A stretch of DNA of 64,000 nucleotides from Mediterraneibacter hominis (GCF_014287475.1 NZ_JACOPF010000001.1:1364001-1428000); one strand, 5' to 3'. Positions 1-7,787 are shown, counted from the first letter of the stretch. Notes: generated from the letters alone by a model not told the origin. Numbers and translations: made by a program.

Positions 1-122
1 CATTTCATTTTACTTGTCAGTAGAAACACGCCTTTTAGTAAAAAATTTTCTTTTTCTTCGCACACATTCTTTCTGTCAGCATATTATGTAACTGTAAATA
101 AACATATTTGGAGGATTTCAAT

Positions 123-332
123 ATGAGTGAATTAAGTGCTACAAACTGTGGATGCGGATGCGAAAACGGAGGCGGAATGTCTTCCTGTCTGTGGATTATC
201 ATCCTGCTTTGCTGCTGCGGCGGCTGCGGAAATGGTTTCGGCGGCGGATTCGGCGGCAATGACAGCTGCCTGTGGATCATTTTACTTCTCTGCTGCTGCG
301 GCGGATTCGGCAACAATGGCTGCGGATGCTGA
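123..332 (+). CDS. Small cysteine/glycine-rich membrane-associated protein with two internal repeats
   Basis: This 69-residue protein has 14 cysteines and many glycines. It contains two near copies of a unit: SCLWIIILLCCCGGCGN (residues 21-37) and SCLWIILLLCCCGGFGN (residues 48-64). Each unit is a short hydrophobic stretch followed by a CCCGG block, and they are separated by a glycine-rich linker. The ends carry CGCGC and CGC. The ATG was chosen because TTGGAGG lies eight bases upstream; an in-frame TTG at 108 would overlap that site. A strong hairpin terminator follows, so it is probably monocistronic. Similar Cys/Gly proteins in Lachnospiraceae have been auto-labelled as chorion-like high-cysteine proteins, which says nothing about function. 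Metal binding or membrane/spore association are possible inferences only. Confidence 0.75.
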   Translation: MSELSATNCGCGCENGGGMSSCLWIIILLCCCGGCGNGFGGGFGGNDSCLWIILLLCCCGGFGNNGCGC

Positions 333-359
333 TAAACACATAATCTCTAAATACTGATA

Positions 360-407
360 GGCTGTGGCTTAGGCGGGTAAAACATCTGCCAAGGCCACAG
401 CCTTTTG
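360..407 (+). terminator. Rho-independent terminator after the cysteine-rich gene
   Basis: GGCTGTGGC at 360-368 pairs with GCCACAGCC at 394-402 and is followed by TTTT. The loop contains a second short GGC/GCC pairing. Confidence 0.85.
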
Positions 408-476
408 TTATATTGATATTTCCATGTATCCATGCTAAAATAAGGACAAATTTTAGAAGAAAGAAGGATGGACGAT

Positions 477-833
477 ATGGAAAAAAATGTTTTGGATTTC
501 ACGGTCGAAAAAACAAAAGAGCTAATAAACGCTCCTACCTGCAGCAGTGAAACAAAGGAAGCTGCACAAGCATGGCTGGATGCTATAGGAACCGATAAGG
601 AGACAGCGGAGACACAAAAATATATACAAGAATTAGAAGCAGATATTATGCCGATAGATAATCTGATTCAATTTGCAGAATCTGAAAACGGGCCAAAGGT
701 TTTCGGTGACAATGCGCCGAATGTAGCCGCACATGCAAAAGAAATAAAAGTTGCCGGTGCTAAATACTGTGACTGCCCTGCCTGCGCAGCAGTAGAAGCG
801 ATTCTCGAGAAAAAGGACAGTATTTTAGAATAG
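477..833 (+). CDS. Conserved small protein with C-terminal CDCPAC motif
   Basis: This 118-residue, mostly helical acidic protein has cysteines at about 22, 98, 100 and 103; the last three form CDCPAC, a possible metal-binding cluster. The region around residues 28-45 (QAWLDAIGTD) and the AGAKYCDCPAC end resemble a short Lachnospiraceae family that databases sometimes call Hsp90-related. I see no Hsp90 ATPase or other Hsp90 domain, so that label should not be taken as function. There are two candidate starts, 468 and 477. The second was chosen because AGAAGG at 461-467 directly touches the first ATG but stands nine bases from the second. The gene is flanked by terminators on both sides, so it is a single-gene unit. 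Confidence 0.8.
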   Translation: MEKNVLDFTVEKTKELINAPTCSSETKEAAQAWLDAIGTDKETAETQKYIQELEADIMPIDNLIQFAESENGPKVFGDNAPNVAAHAKEIKVAGAKYCDCPACAAVEAILEKKDSILE

Positions 834-849
834 ACCTTTGTTGTAAAAC

Positions 850-890
850 ATGGAACAGAAAGTATATACTTCCTGTTCCATCTTATTTTT
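850..890 (+). terminator. Hairpin terminator after the CDCPAC protein gene
   Basis: ATGGAACAG (850-858) pairs with CTGTTCCAT (873-881). The internal AAGTATATACTT is itself self-complementary, giving one long stem. A T-rich tail follows. Confidence 0.75.
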
Positions 891-911
891 ATTCCATTTA
901 TAATATCCTTA

Positions 912-1058
912 TTAATGTTCTTCCCTATATTCTTCTTTATTTTTATTTTCATGCTGCCCTTCTGTTTTTATCCTCTCTTTGTCCATCTTCTTTTGAAGCA
1001 TACATTCTTCATCTAACTCATATACCGCATTTCCATCAATAATCAATTTTCTTTTCAT
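912..1058 (-). CDS. Very small charged protein (48 residues)
   Basis: This is an intact minus-strand reading frame of 48 codons beginning MKRKLIIDGNAVYELDEEC and ending in a lysine/glutamate-rich tail (KEEYREEH). The N-terminal IIDGNAVYELDEEC part looks folded and conserved-like, while the rest is highly charged and probably a helix. A weak GGTG ribosome site lies upstream. It faces the preceding gene and shares the AT-rich tail of that gene's terminator. I recall short Lachnospiraceae proteins with the same MKRK.IIDGNAVYE opening, which is why I call it real, but the function is unknown and no known domain is visible. Confidence 0.6.
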   Translation of the reverse strand: MKRKLIIDGNAVYELDEECMLQKKMDKERIKTEGQHENKNKEEYREEH

Positions 1059-1251
1059 ATCTTATTCACCATTCTCTTTGTTTTCTTATTATATTATGTA
1101 GAACTTACTGTACAGGTGTGTTTCTCTCCTAATATCTGTTTTTTCCTTTCACATAGTCTTGCCAATCTACAGCTTATATATTCCTGCTGTCAAAATCATA
1201 TTTTAGATACAAAAGACATATATATTTATAACGTTATAATCAGGAGCACTT

Positions 1252-1809
1252 ATGGAGAAAAAACTGCCCAGACCAATGACTCCTTTTGATGAACTTGTCA
1301 CCCCGCCCGCAGTTCAGACAATGAAACTGCTGCTTCCCTATACACCCGCATCCGGTCAGCAAATGCTCGGTACTTTCATCAAATTTATCGAGCTAAAAGA
1401 AACCTTTGCCTTTTTCCAGAAACGCGGGCAGCAGCTTCATTCACAAGCACTCCAACGACCTGCTCCTTCTTCTCCCGCTGAAATCTTAGAAGAACTAGGA
1501 CCGTATTTACCTCCAGAAGGAGCTTCTGCTCTGGAGCAATTTTCCAATATCATGCAGATGATGGAAATGGCGAAAACATTTCAGGATTCTTTCGATCCAG
1601 ACGTTGCTTCCACCCAGCCTTCGGATAAAAAGGAACAAATTTCACCCCTGGAAATGATGATGGGAATGCTCACTCCTGAGCAAAAAGAAATGTTTGAAGC
1701 ATATAATTCTATATTTTCCAATAATGATAATACTGATATAAGAAACTTTCAGAAAGGAGATGATATAGTTGAACGAATGGATAAACCACCCGGCAATGAA
1801 AAATATTGA
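1252..1809 (+). CDS. Hypothetical protein, first of an overlapping pair
   Basis: This 185-residue soluble protein has no signal peptide or membrane segment. The middle is helical and methionine-rich (MQMMEMAK near residue 105, SPLEMMMGMLTPEQKEMFEAY near 130-150), and the N-terminus has many prolines. CAGGAG stands six bases before the ATG. The last 14 codons overlap the next gene in another frame, so the two are very probably co-expressed. I do not recognise a named family. Positions of the methionine-rich helices suggest a protein-interaction role, but this is only an inference. The gene ends normally; I see no sign that it and the next gene are a frameshifted single gene, because each has its own ribosome site and ordinary amino-acid composition. 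Confidence 0.7.
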   Translation: MEKKLPRPMTPFDELVTPPAVQTMKLLLPYTPASGQQMLGTFIKFIELKETFAFFQKRGQQLHSQALQRPAPSSPAEILEELGPYLPPEGASALEQFSNIMQMMEMAKTFQDSFDPDVASTQPSDKKEQISPLEMMMGMLTPEQKEMFEAYNSIFSNNDNTDIRNFQKGDDIVERMDKPPGNEKY

Positions 1810-2053
1810 TCCTGCCAAGCTAGAACTTATAAAACTAGCAGCAGAACAAACGGCTGGTAAATCAGGAAAAGAACTTGCTCCGATTATGCTCGCCCTGATT
1901 ACCAGCGCAAATAAAAAAGGACTTCGCTTCACTTCTGATGAAGTCTCCCTTATATTTGAAATACTAAAAGATGGCAAATCAAAAGAAGAACAGGAACAAA
2001 TAGATAAAACAATCCGCATGACAAACTCCATCTTTCAAAAGCACAATAAGTAA
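1769..2053 (+). CDS. Hypothetical protein, second of an overlapping pair (TTG start)
   Basis: This 94-residue protein opens MNEWINHPAMKNIDPAKLELI and has a predominantly helical body (APIMLALITSANKKGLRFT near residues 37-55, ending in a charged tail). The start is a TTG with GAAAGGAGA nine bases upstream. It overlaps the previous gene by 41 bases, which points to translational coupling. Similar NPAM.N.DP.KLELI proteins occur in Lachnospiraceae genomes by my recollection, always as hypotheticals. The stop codon TAA lies two bases before the terminal repeat of a large palindromic element, so the element may also end the transcript. Confidence 0.7.
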   Translation: MNEWINHPAMKNIDPAKLELIKLAAEQTAGKSGKELAPIMLALITSANKKGLRFTSDEVSLIFEILKDGKSKEEQEQIDKTIRMTNSIFQKHNK

Positions 2054-2055
2054 AT

Positions 2056-2660
2056 TATAAAGTTAACTGACAAAAATGATCCGCTCAAGAGGGAGCGTAT
2101 TGCAACGTTCGTCAGGGCTTCGCCGAAATTCCTCACTTTTGCAACACACTCCCTCCCTCGCTTACACTTTCGCCAGGTTAAGTTTATATTTCCAGACGGA
2201 AGAGATCGACTTCACGTTGCTACATATTTCCAATCGGAAGTAAACAAATTTTTCTGGTTGGGAACTCGTGACAGCGTGAAGTCGATTTCTTTTTAATAAA
2301 ATTTGACTAACAAGGCTGCTTTCCGAATAGCGGGGTAAAAACTTCTGACTGGAAGTGACAGCAAAAAACACTGTGTCAGATAAGTAGGGCATTGACAAGG
2401 AGCGTTCCGAATACAGTTCGCCTGGTTCTAAACACAAAGCATCTGCGTGTTCCGATGGACACACAGATGCTTTGTGCTTAGAACCACTCGAACGGATGAG
2501 GCAAAGCGGGTCCTGCCCTGTGTTCTGATACAGTGTTTTTGCGTACCTCCTGTTAAAGCTTTTCTTCCAGACGAGGAAGGTATTTTGCCAGCTTCCGCAG
2601 TGCCAGCTCAATTTCGCATATGCTTCTTTTCGCACTGCTTGTTGCTTCGTTAAATTTATA
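2056..2660. repeat. Mosaic palindromic repeat element, copy 1
   Basis: This is a non-coding element of about 605 bp between two convergent genes. Its left end is TATAAAGTTAACTGACAAAA and its right end is the complement of TATAAATTTAACGAAGC. It holds several hairpin modules: one around 2083-2162 (GGGAGCGTATTGCAACG against TTTTGCAACACACTCCC), one around 2200-2290 (GACTTCACG against CGTGAAGTC), and one at about 2431-2480 (CAAAGCATCTG against CAGATGCTTTG). The same modules recur in copies at 11347 and 28039. No transposase is present. The tail is shorter than in copy 2, because a stretch before TTTTCGCACTGCTTG is missing. Confidence 0.85.
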
Positions 2661-2662
2661 TT

Positions 2663-3148
2663 CTAAAATCCTTCTTCTTTTCTTTTTATCCGCATTTCTC
2701 TTCTTTTTTCTGCGGCATCCCACTCTGCTTTTTCTTCTTCTCCCTGTAGGAAAAGCCGTGGCACTCTTGCAGGTCTGTCATTTTCATCAATGGCAACCAT
2801 TGTAAAATAGGCTCTGTTAATCGGCCTTCTCAAGCCATCTTTTTCATTTTCTACATACGTATCTACCCGTACTTCCATAGAGGTATTTCCTACATAGGTA
2901 ACTTTTCCCACAATCACTACCATTTCTCCGTTATACGCACCATGTATAAAACGAAGGTTATCTACAGAGGCAGTAATAACATTCATTCGTGTATGCCTCA
3001 TTGCCACTAATCCTGCCGTCTCGTCCAACCACTGCATCAATATACCACCAAAAAGCCTTCCTGCTGCATTAAGATGATTTGGACGCACAAGGCGCACTGT
3101 CTCTACCTTTGAATCTTCTACACTTCTCTGTTCTGCCATCATACCCAC
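2663..3148 (-). CDS. Acyl-CoA thioesterase, hotdog fold (YkhA/YciA type)
   Basis: This cytoplasmic enzyme is expected to hydrolyse acyl-CoA thioesters. The N-terminal half has the hallmark HLNAAGRLFGGILMQWLDE (about residues 25-43), in which the helix following LFGG and the WLDE acid belong to the hotdog active site. TASVDNLRFIHG and the MEVRVDTYVEN strand follow in family order. At 161 residues it matches the single-hotdog acyl-CoA hydrolases. The C-terminus is a charged helix. The GTG start at the upstream end has a close AAGGAT; an ATG three codons in is an alternative. The stop lies two bases from the end of repeat copy 1. Substrate cannot be told from sequence. Confidence 0.85.
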   Translation of the reverse strand: MGMMAEQRSVEDSKVETVRLVRPNHLNAAGRLFGGILMQWLDETAGLVAMRHTRMNVITASVDNLRFIHGAYNGEMVVIVGKVTYVGNTSMEVRVDTYVENEKDGLRRPINRAYFTMVAIDENDRPARVPRLFLQGEEEKAEWDAAEKRREMRIKRKEEGF

Positions 3149-3333
3149 TCTTATCCTTTCCGCAAACAGGCACCCGTCTATTTTATTCTGTCCCGCTAAC
3201 GCTTGTATATTATCTTCATATATAAATTATAAATGGTACTGCTTATAAAAATCAACTCTGTACTTCCCGAAATACATCCTGTAAAATAAATATGCATATT
3301 AAATATGAATACACTCTGAAAGGAAGAACGAAA

Positions 3334-4068
3334 ATGCAAAACATTCGGCTTACATTAGAATATGACGGGACACGTTACTTAGGCTGGCAGCGCCCTATCA
3401 GAAACAATGCAGCACGTACTGTCTCTTATAAGCTTTCAGAAGTTCTCCGCCGCATGACAGGAGAATCTCCCATATTAAACTGTGCTGCCAAAACCGAACC
3501 TGGTGTACATGCTCTCGCACAGGAAGTGTCTTTCCAAACCTCCTGCACTGCCTCACCAGAAGAATTCGTAGAGTATTTAAATACTTATCTTCCACAAGAT
3601 ATAGCAATCCGTCGTGCCTGCCAGATGCCAGAACGTTTCCGCGCTGATTTAAATGCTAAATCACGTACCTACATTTATCATCTGTGCATACTGCCTGTGC
3701 AGGATATTTTCAAACGGCAGTATGCGCTCCATCAGTTTCCCAGTCCTGATGCTGCACTTATGCAGCAGGCCGCATTGCCCCTTATTGGGAAACACGATTT
3801 CAAGTATTTTACATCTGGACACACGAAAAAAAATACAAAAAAAGAGCTTTTTGATATGCAGATAGATACAACGCCTGAAAAAATTTCCCTGACATTGACT
3901 GCGGATGATTTTCTTCCTAAAATGCCCCGCCTTATTATCGGCACACTTTTAGATATTGGATTGGGCATCCGCAGAAAAGATACCATAGAAGATGTCTTAA
4001 CAGGCGTACAGGCGCCAAGCCTACCTTGTGATCCCAAGGGTCTTTTTCTTAAACATGTTTTCTATTAA
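3334..4068 (+). CDS. TruA-family tRNA pseudouridine synthase paralogue with Asp-to-Glu change
   Basis: The 244-residue product follows the TruA pattern: LEYDGTRYLGWQ at the N-terminus, R.DLNAKSRTYIYHL near residue 110, and FLPKMPRLIIGTLLDIGLG near 205. TruA normally isomerises uridines 38-40 of tRNA using an invariant Asp in (R)TDAGVHA. Here the corresponding segment is AAKTEPGVHALAQ, so the catalytic Asp is Glu (residue 55) and the preceding Arg is Lys. Whether it still works is doubtful; it may be a divergent paralogue beside a canonical truA elsewhere. The ATG with AAAGGAAG upstream was chosen over one 14 codons earlier. Confidence 0.85.
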   Translation: MQNIRLTLEYDGTRYLGWQRPIRNNAARTVSYKLSEVLRRMTGESPILNCAAKTEPGVHALAQEVSFQTSCTASPEEFVEYLNTYLPQDIAIRRACQMPERFRADLNAKSRTYIYHLCILPVQDIFKRQYALHQFPSPDAALMQQAALPLIGKHDFKYFTSGHTKKNTKKELFDMQIDTTPEKISLTLTADDFLPKMPRLIIGTLLDIGLGIRRKDTIEDVLTGVQAPSLPCDPKGLFLKHVFY

Positions 4069-4077
4069 AATTAATTT

Positions 4078-4097
4078 AGGACGTCCAAAGACGTCCT
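4078..4097. terminator. Short perfect hairpin between convergent truA-like gene and feoB
   Basis: AGGACGTC and GACGTCCT form an 8-bp stem around a CAAA loop. On the minus strand the tail is T-rich only in part (AAATTAATTTT), so termination is probable but not certain. Confidence 0.4.
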
Positions 4098-4188
4098 GCC
4101 ACGATTATTCTTCTGCCTCTAAATCAACTGCTCTTTGTTAATATAATGCCGATTCCTTATCGACTTATACAAAAAATTGTATTTTCTT

Positions 4189-6237
4189 TTATAGAAGAAA
4201 CAGTTTCCCTATATGATACACAATAAAGCTTACACTCCATGCAACAGCAAGCTGAAATAGTAAAATCTGAACCGTAAGCTTCTTGCTTCCTACCTCCCGA
4301 TTTATTGTAGCAATTGTCGCTGTACATGGTACATACAACAAGCAGAACACCATCAGCGCATACGCATTTGCGGCTCCAAATCCCATTGCCCCCAGCGTTG
4401 CCACAAAACTTTCCATGCCTTGTGCAGTCGTAATATTCTGGATTCCAAATAATACACTACAGCTAGAAACTACTACCTCCTTCGCCGCAATACCTGAAAT
4501 CAGCGCTACGACGATCTGCCAGTAGCCAAGTCCTAATGGTGCAAATATTGGTACGGCGGCTTTTCCAATTAAAGAACCAAAGCTCTGGGTAATATCCGTT
4601 ACATATCCTTGCGGCCCAAAATTCAAAAGAATCCACATAACAATCGAGGCCAGGAAGATTACGGTTCCTGCTTTTGTCAAATAATCTTTTATCTTCTCCC
4701 ATACATAAATGGCTATTGTCCGCGCATTGGGTGCTTTATATTCCGGCAGCTCAATAAGAAGAGATTGTTCTGCTCTGCTGCCATCTATTCTGGATAAAAT
4801 ATAAGCCGTTAAAATTGCGATTACAATTCCTAGTAAATACATAGAATAACAAGCCAGCATCGCATATTTTCCAAAAAACATAGAAGAAAACAAAACATAA
4901 ATCGGTAGTCTTGCACTACAAGACATAAAGGGTGTCACCAAAATTGTTTTTAGACGGTCTTTTCTGTGTTCTAATGCACGAGATGCCATAATCGCCGGAA
5001 CCGAACAGCCGAAGCCAAGGAGCATCGGTAGAAATGCTCTGCCAGATAACCCAAGACGCCCCATAATATCATCCATAACAAAAGCAACCCTCGCCATGTA
5101 TCCGCTGTCCTCTAAAAATGCAAGTGCCAAAAAAAGAATAAAAATATTGGGCAGGAATGTCAGAATCCCCCCTACTCCTGAAATAATTCCATCTACTATC
5201 AATGATTCCAACATTGGATTGGTTCCTAAGAGACGGAGTATGCTGCTTACTCTTTCTGTTACAAACTCTAGTCCAATTTCAAAGTATCCCTTCAGCCAGT
5301 CTCCTACTGTAAAGGTCAGGAAAAATACAAGCGCCATCACTGTTAAAAAGATAGGCAGCCCTATCCATTTTCCAGTCATATAACGATCAATTTTATCTGT
5401 GCATTCTTCCTTTCTGCTCTTATTAACCAATACTTCTTCTATAACTTCCTCAATAAAGTCATATTTCTCGTTAATAATCTCCTTCTCGTAATTATGCTCT
5501 GCCAGTGCCTTCATTTCTAACGGATATTGCCTCATAACTGTTTCATCCTGCTCTAGAAATTTGATTGCATGCCACCGTTTATTTTTCATGTCTGGGTATT
5601 TCTTATCAAACTGAGAAATAAGTATATCAATTTTGTCTTCTATACAATCATCATATACCATTGCGTATTCCGTATGGTGATTGTGCTGATGCCGCGTATT
5701 TTCAGAATGATGATGAATAAAGGGTCCCTGTTTTGCATATTCCTTGTGATGAGCCACTGCATGCATCAGGATCTCCAGTCCTGTTTTCTTTCTTGCCGAT
5801 ACTGGAATTGCCGGTATTCCAAGCATCTCCGGCAGCCTATGGAGATCGATTTCCATCCCTCTTTCCTCTACTATATCCATCATATTCAGCGCAAGTACAA
5901 CGGGCTTTCCCAGTTCAATCAACTGCAAAGTCAAATATAAATTGCGTTCCAGGCAAGACGCATCCACAACATCCACAATCACATCTACATCTTCACTTAT
6001 AATGCACTCTCTGGATACCTTTTCTTCCATCGTATAGGATGTAAGACTGTATATCCCCGGAAGATCTATCAGTAGAAATTCCTGGCCTTTATAAACGGTT
6101 CTGCCTTCCTTCTTTTCCACCGTAACCCCTGGCCAATTTGCCACTTTTAAATTTGCTCCTGTATAGGCATTGAATAATGTGGTTTTTCCGCAGTTTGGAT
6201 TCCCAATAAACCCAACTTTGATTATATCCTGGTTCAT
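4189..6237 (-). CDS. feoB: Ferrous iron transport GTPase/permease FeoB
   Basis: FeoB imports Fe2+ across the cytoplasmic membrane. The N-terminal G domain shows G1 GNPNCGKT (residues 12-19), G3 DLPG (58-61), G4 NMMD (118-121) and G5 SARK (147-150), with the G2 NWPGVTVE loop between. A histidine-rich linker (about 174-188) precedes the helical domain, and from about residue 290 to the end there are many transmembrane segments with the two Gate regions (GGILTFLPNIFILFL, FMSCSARLPIYVLF). At 682 residues it is full length. Its ATG overlaps the feoA stop as ATGA, so the two are translationally coupled. No feoC was seen downstream. Confidence 0.97.
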   Translation of the reverse strand: MNQDIIKVGFIGNPNCGKTTLFNAYTGANLKVANWPGVTVEKKEGRTVYKGQEFLLIDLPGIYSLTSYTMEEKVSRECIISEDVDVIVDVVDASCLERNLYLTLQLIELGKPVVLALNMMDIVEERGMEIDLHRLPEMLGIPAIPVSARKKTGLEILMHAVAHHKEYAKQGPFIHHHSENTRHQHNHHTEYAMVYDDCIEDKIDILISQFDKKYPDMKNKRWHAIKFLEQDETVMRQYPLEMKALAEHNYEKEIINEKYDFIEEVIEEVLVNKSRKEECTDKIDRYMTGKWIGLPIFLTVMALVFFLTFTVGDWLKGYFEIGLEFVTERVSSILRLLGTNPMLESLIVDGIISGVGGILTFLPNIFILFLALAFLEDSGYMARVAFVMDDIMGRLGLSGRAFLPMLLGFGCSVPAIMASRALEHRKDRLKTILVTPFMSCSARLPIYVLFSSMFFGKYAMLACYSMYLLGIVIAILTAYILSRIDGSRAEQSLLIELPEYKAPNARTIAIYVWEKIKDYLTKAGTVIFLASIVMWILLNFGPQGYVTDITQSFGSLIGKAAVPIFAPLGLGYWQIVVALISGIAAKEVVVSSCSVLFGIQNITTAQGMESFVATLGAMGFGAANAYALMVFCLLYVPCTATIATINREVGSKKLTVQILLFQLAVAWSVSFIVYHIGKLFLL

Positions 6238-6461
6238 GCCACATCCTCCCCTACCATGATATGATCTGCAATCCTTTTCCCAAGCGCAAATCTCGTACCA
6301 CGGAAACGAACAGTAATGGCGCCTTTTTTATCGTTGTTTAAAATAGTAATCCTGGAGCCTGGCGTAAGTCCAAGCGCCTCCAGCCTGCGTTCCAGATTTA
6401 GTTCCATATCAATCGACTCTACTATATAAGTACAGTTATCTTTTCCCTCTTTCAATCTCAT
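6234..6461 (-). CDS. feoA: FeoA, SH3-like partner of FeoB
   Basis: This 75-residue cytoplasmic protein has the FeoA core: ERRLEALGLTPGSRITILNN followed by GAITVRFRGTRFALGK and a final MVGE. FeoA is a small SH3-like protein needed for FeoB-dependent ferrous iron uptake. It is the first gene of the feoAB operon; AGGAT is upstream of the ATG and the stop overlaps the feoB start by four bases. A near-consensus promoter with an overlapping palindrome lies about 50-75 bases upstream, which suggests metal-responsive repression. Confidence 0.95.
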   Translation of the reverse strand: MRLKEGKDNCTYIVESIDMELNLERRLEALGLTPGSRITILNNDKKGAITVRFRGTRFALGKRIADHIMVGEDVA

Positions 6462-6508
6462 CTTTTTTATCCTTCGTTCTCTTAATTGATAATTTTTCTC
6501 TATATTGA

Positions 6509-6537
6509 ATTATAAAATGTTTTTTAATAGAAGTCAA
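6509..6537 (-). promoter_or_regulatory. Promoter of feoAB
   Basis: On the minus strand TTGACT is followed by a 17-base spacer and TATAAT, a near-perfect vegetative promoter facing feoA. Confidence 0.8.
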
Positions 6538-6547
6538 TTTAATTGAC
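6533..6547. promoter_or_regulatory. Candidate metal-regulator operator overlapping the feoAB -35 box
   Basis: GTCAATT-T-AATTGAC is a perfect 7-1-7 palindrome that covers most of the -35 hexamer. Its position fits a repressor site (Fur or DtxR/IdeR class). The sequence does not match the classical Fur box closely, so the regulator is not identified. Confidence 0.5.
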
Positions 6548-6614
6548 ATTTTCTATACTCCCTTATACTCAATACATAGATACAGGCAATTTTTCTTTCT
6601 TCTCATAATCAGTC

Positions 6615-6657
6615 AAAAAAACAGAGATTCTATATCCAGAACGGATATAAAATCTCT
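6615..6657 (-). terminator. Terminator of the PHP-domain gene
   Basis: AGAGATT.TATATCC pairs with GGATATA..AATCTCT, and on the minus strand a run of seven T follows. Confidence 0.8.
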
Positions 6658-6671
6658 TGAAAGGTTTGTAT

Positions 6672-7487
6672 TTAAAACCGATAATACATCTCAATTGGAT
6701 CGATAGGATCAAACGGATTTTCTTCCTCCATCTTTCCATTACGTCCATGCCGCTTGATCAGCTCACCACCTTTATTATAAAGCCAAAACGAATATACCAG
6801 CACCTTATTTACTTTTCCTATTTTCTCTTTTGTTGTCTTTTCATAAGGAATTCCCCCCGCCTCGAAATGTGTTTTCTTGTGAATCATGGAAATCAGCTCT
6901 GTCTCACATGCAACCGGCTCCGGCAGAATCGTATAGGCACGTCCCACACAATCTGCCTTGTGTGAGTCGCTTCCTCCTACTGTTACCTTAGAATATTTTG
7001 CCGCCAGTTTTGCTGCTCCTTCATTCGATTCCTTTGACTCACAACAGTTATATGCCTCTACAAAATCAAACCGTTTTACAATCTCCGGGGATTTATAAAA
7101 TCGCTTTGTATTCATAAAGCTCATATATTTCTCCCCACAAGGATGCGCCGGGCCGAGCACTCCGCCGTTACGGTGCACAAGATCTATCAACGCAGCCAGA
7201 GGCATACCTCTCATTTCCAGAACCCGCATTTTCACTCCTTCCGGCATAATGACAAGAAAATGGCCGGCATCTCTGGTATCATATTCTATCCCTTTGAGCA
7301 CTACAAAATCTGTATGTTTCTTCCCTTTTATATTATTTTTCCAATAGCGATACCCTTTATAGGTATTATGATCTGTTATCACCATACCTTGGAAACCTTT
7401 TTGTTTCAAAATTGTTATATATTCATCTAAACTCACCTTACTGTCAATAGAACCTTCTTTTATATGGCAGTGCATATCAATCTTCAT
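6672..7487 (-). CDS. PHP-domain metal-dependent phosphoesterase-like protein
   Basis: The 271-residue product begins MKIDMHCHIKEGS, the first PHP metal motif (HxH at residues 6 and 8). It continues with ITDHNTYKGY (about 38), GIEYDTRDAGHFLV (about 67), LGPAHPCGEKY (about 112) and GGSDSHKAD (about 172), giving the usual set of His/Asp/Glu ligands for two or three metals. Such proteins hydrolyse phosphoesters such as pAp or histidinol phosphate; the substrate here is unknown. The C-terminal 50 residues lack a recognised domain. ATG rather than the preceding TTG is used because AGGAGG is seven bases upstream. It has its own terminator. Confidence 0.85.
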   Translation of the reverse strand: MKIDMHCHIKEGSIDSKVSLDEYITILKQKGFQGMVITDHNTYKGYRYWKNNIKGKKHTDFVVLKGIEYDTRDAGHFLVIMPEGVKMRVLEMRGMPLAALIDLVHRNGGVLGPAHPCGEKYMSFMNTKRFYKSPEIVKRFDFVEAYNCCESKESNEGAAKLAAKYSKVTVGGSDSHKADCVGRAYTILPEPVACETELISMIHKKTHFEAGGIPYEKTTKEKIGKVNKVLVYSFWLYNKGGELIKRHGRNGKMEEENPFDPIDPIEMYYRF

Positions 7488-7601
7488 CAATAAGCCTCCT
7501 TTGCCTCTTCTATTATCTGGTTTTCTTAGACTAATTATACAACTTTATAAAATCCCTGACAACTTAAGACATAAACTTTTCATCCCTGATAATTTGCTCT
7601 T

Positions 7602-7787
7602 TCATATCTGTCTTTCTATCCTAGAAACGCTTCCCACCATAAAAGAAATACACAATCCCCATGCAAGAAAATAGAAAACCTCAGGAATATTTAATTCTGT
7701 AAAGCAGTAGAGAATAGAAAGAATACAGAGTATAATTATCCCTAAAAAAGTAATTATGCCGCTAACTATCGATTTCTTAACATACAT
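7602..7787 (-). CDS. Small two-helix membrane protein
   Basis: This 61-residue protein has two hydrophobic segments (SGIITFLGIIILCILSILY, then PEVFYFLAWGLCISFMVGSV) and a short basic tail. AGAGGTG is eight bases before the ATG; a GTG inside that site is not a plausible start. No family is recognised. It stands alone between the PHP gene and the DUF4203-like gene, both on the same strand. Confidence 0.6.
   Translation of the reverse strand: MYVKKSIVSGIITFLGIIILCILSILYCFTELNIPEVFYFLAWGLCISFMVGSVSRIERQI

Noticed and set aside
477..833. Hsp90-related function for the CDCPAC protein
   Set aside because: No part of the ATPase, middle or dimer domain of Hsp90 is visible; a genuine HtpG is present at 56870.
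668..952. Minus-strand frame of 94 codons opposite the CDCPAC protein gene
   Set aside because: It is the reverse reading of a better-supported gene and of its terminator, rich in Lys/Ile from AT-rich sequence.
1235..1240. TATAAT just before the gene at 1252 as its promoter
   Set aside because: Transcription would begin within the ribosome site, leaving no leader; the real promoter is not identified.
2162..2635. Minus-strand frame of 157 codons within repeat copy 1
   Set aside because: It is entirely repeat sequence, full of hairpin arms, with unusual composition and no relation to a known protein.
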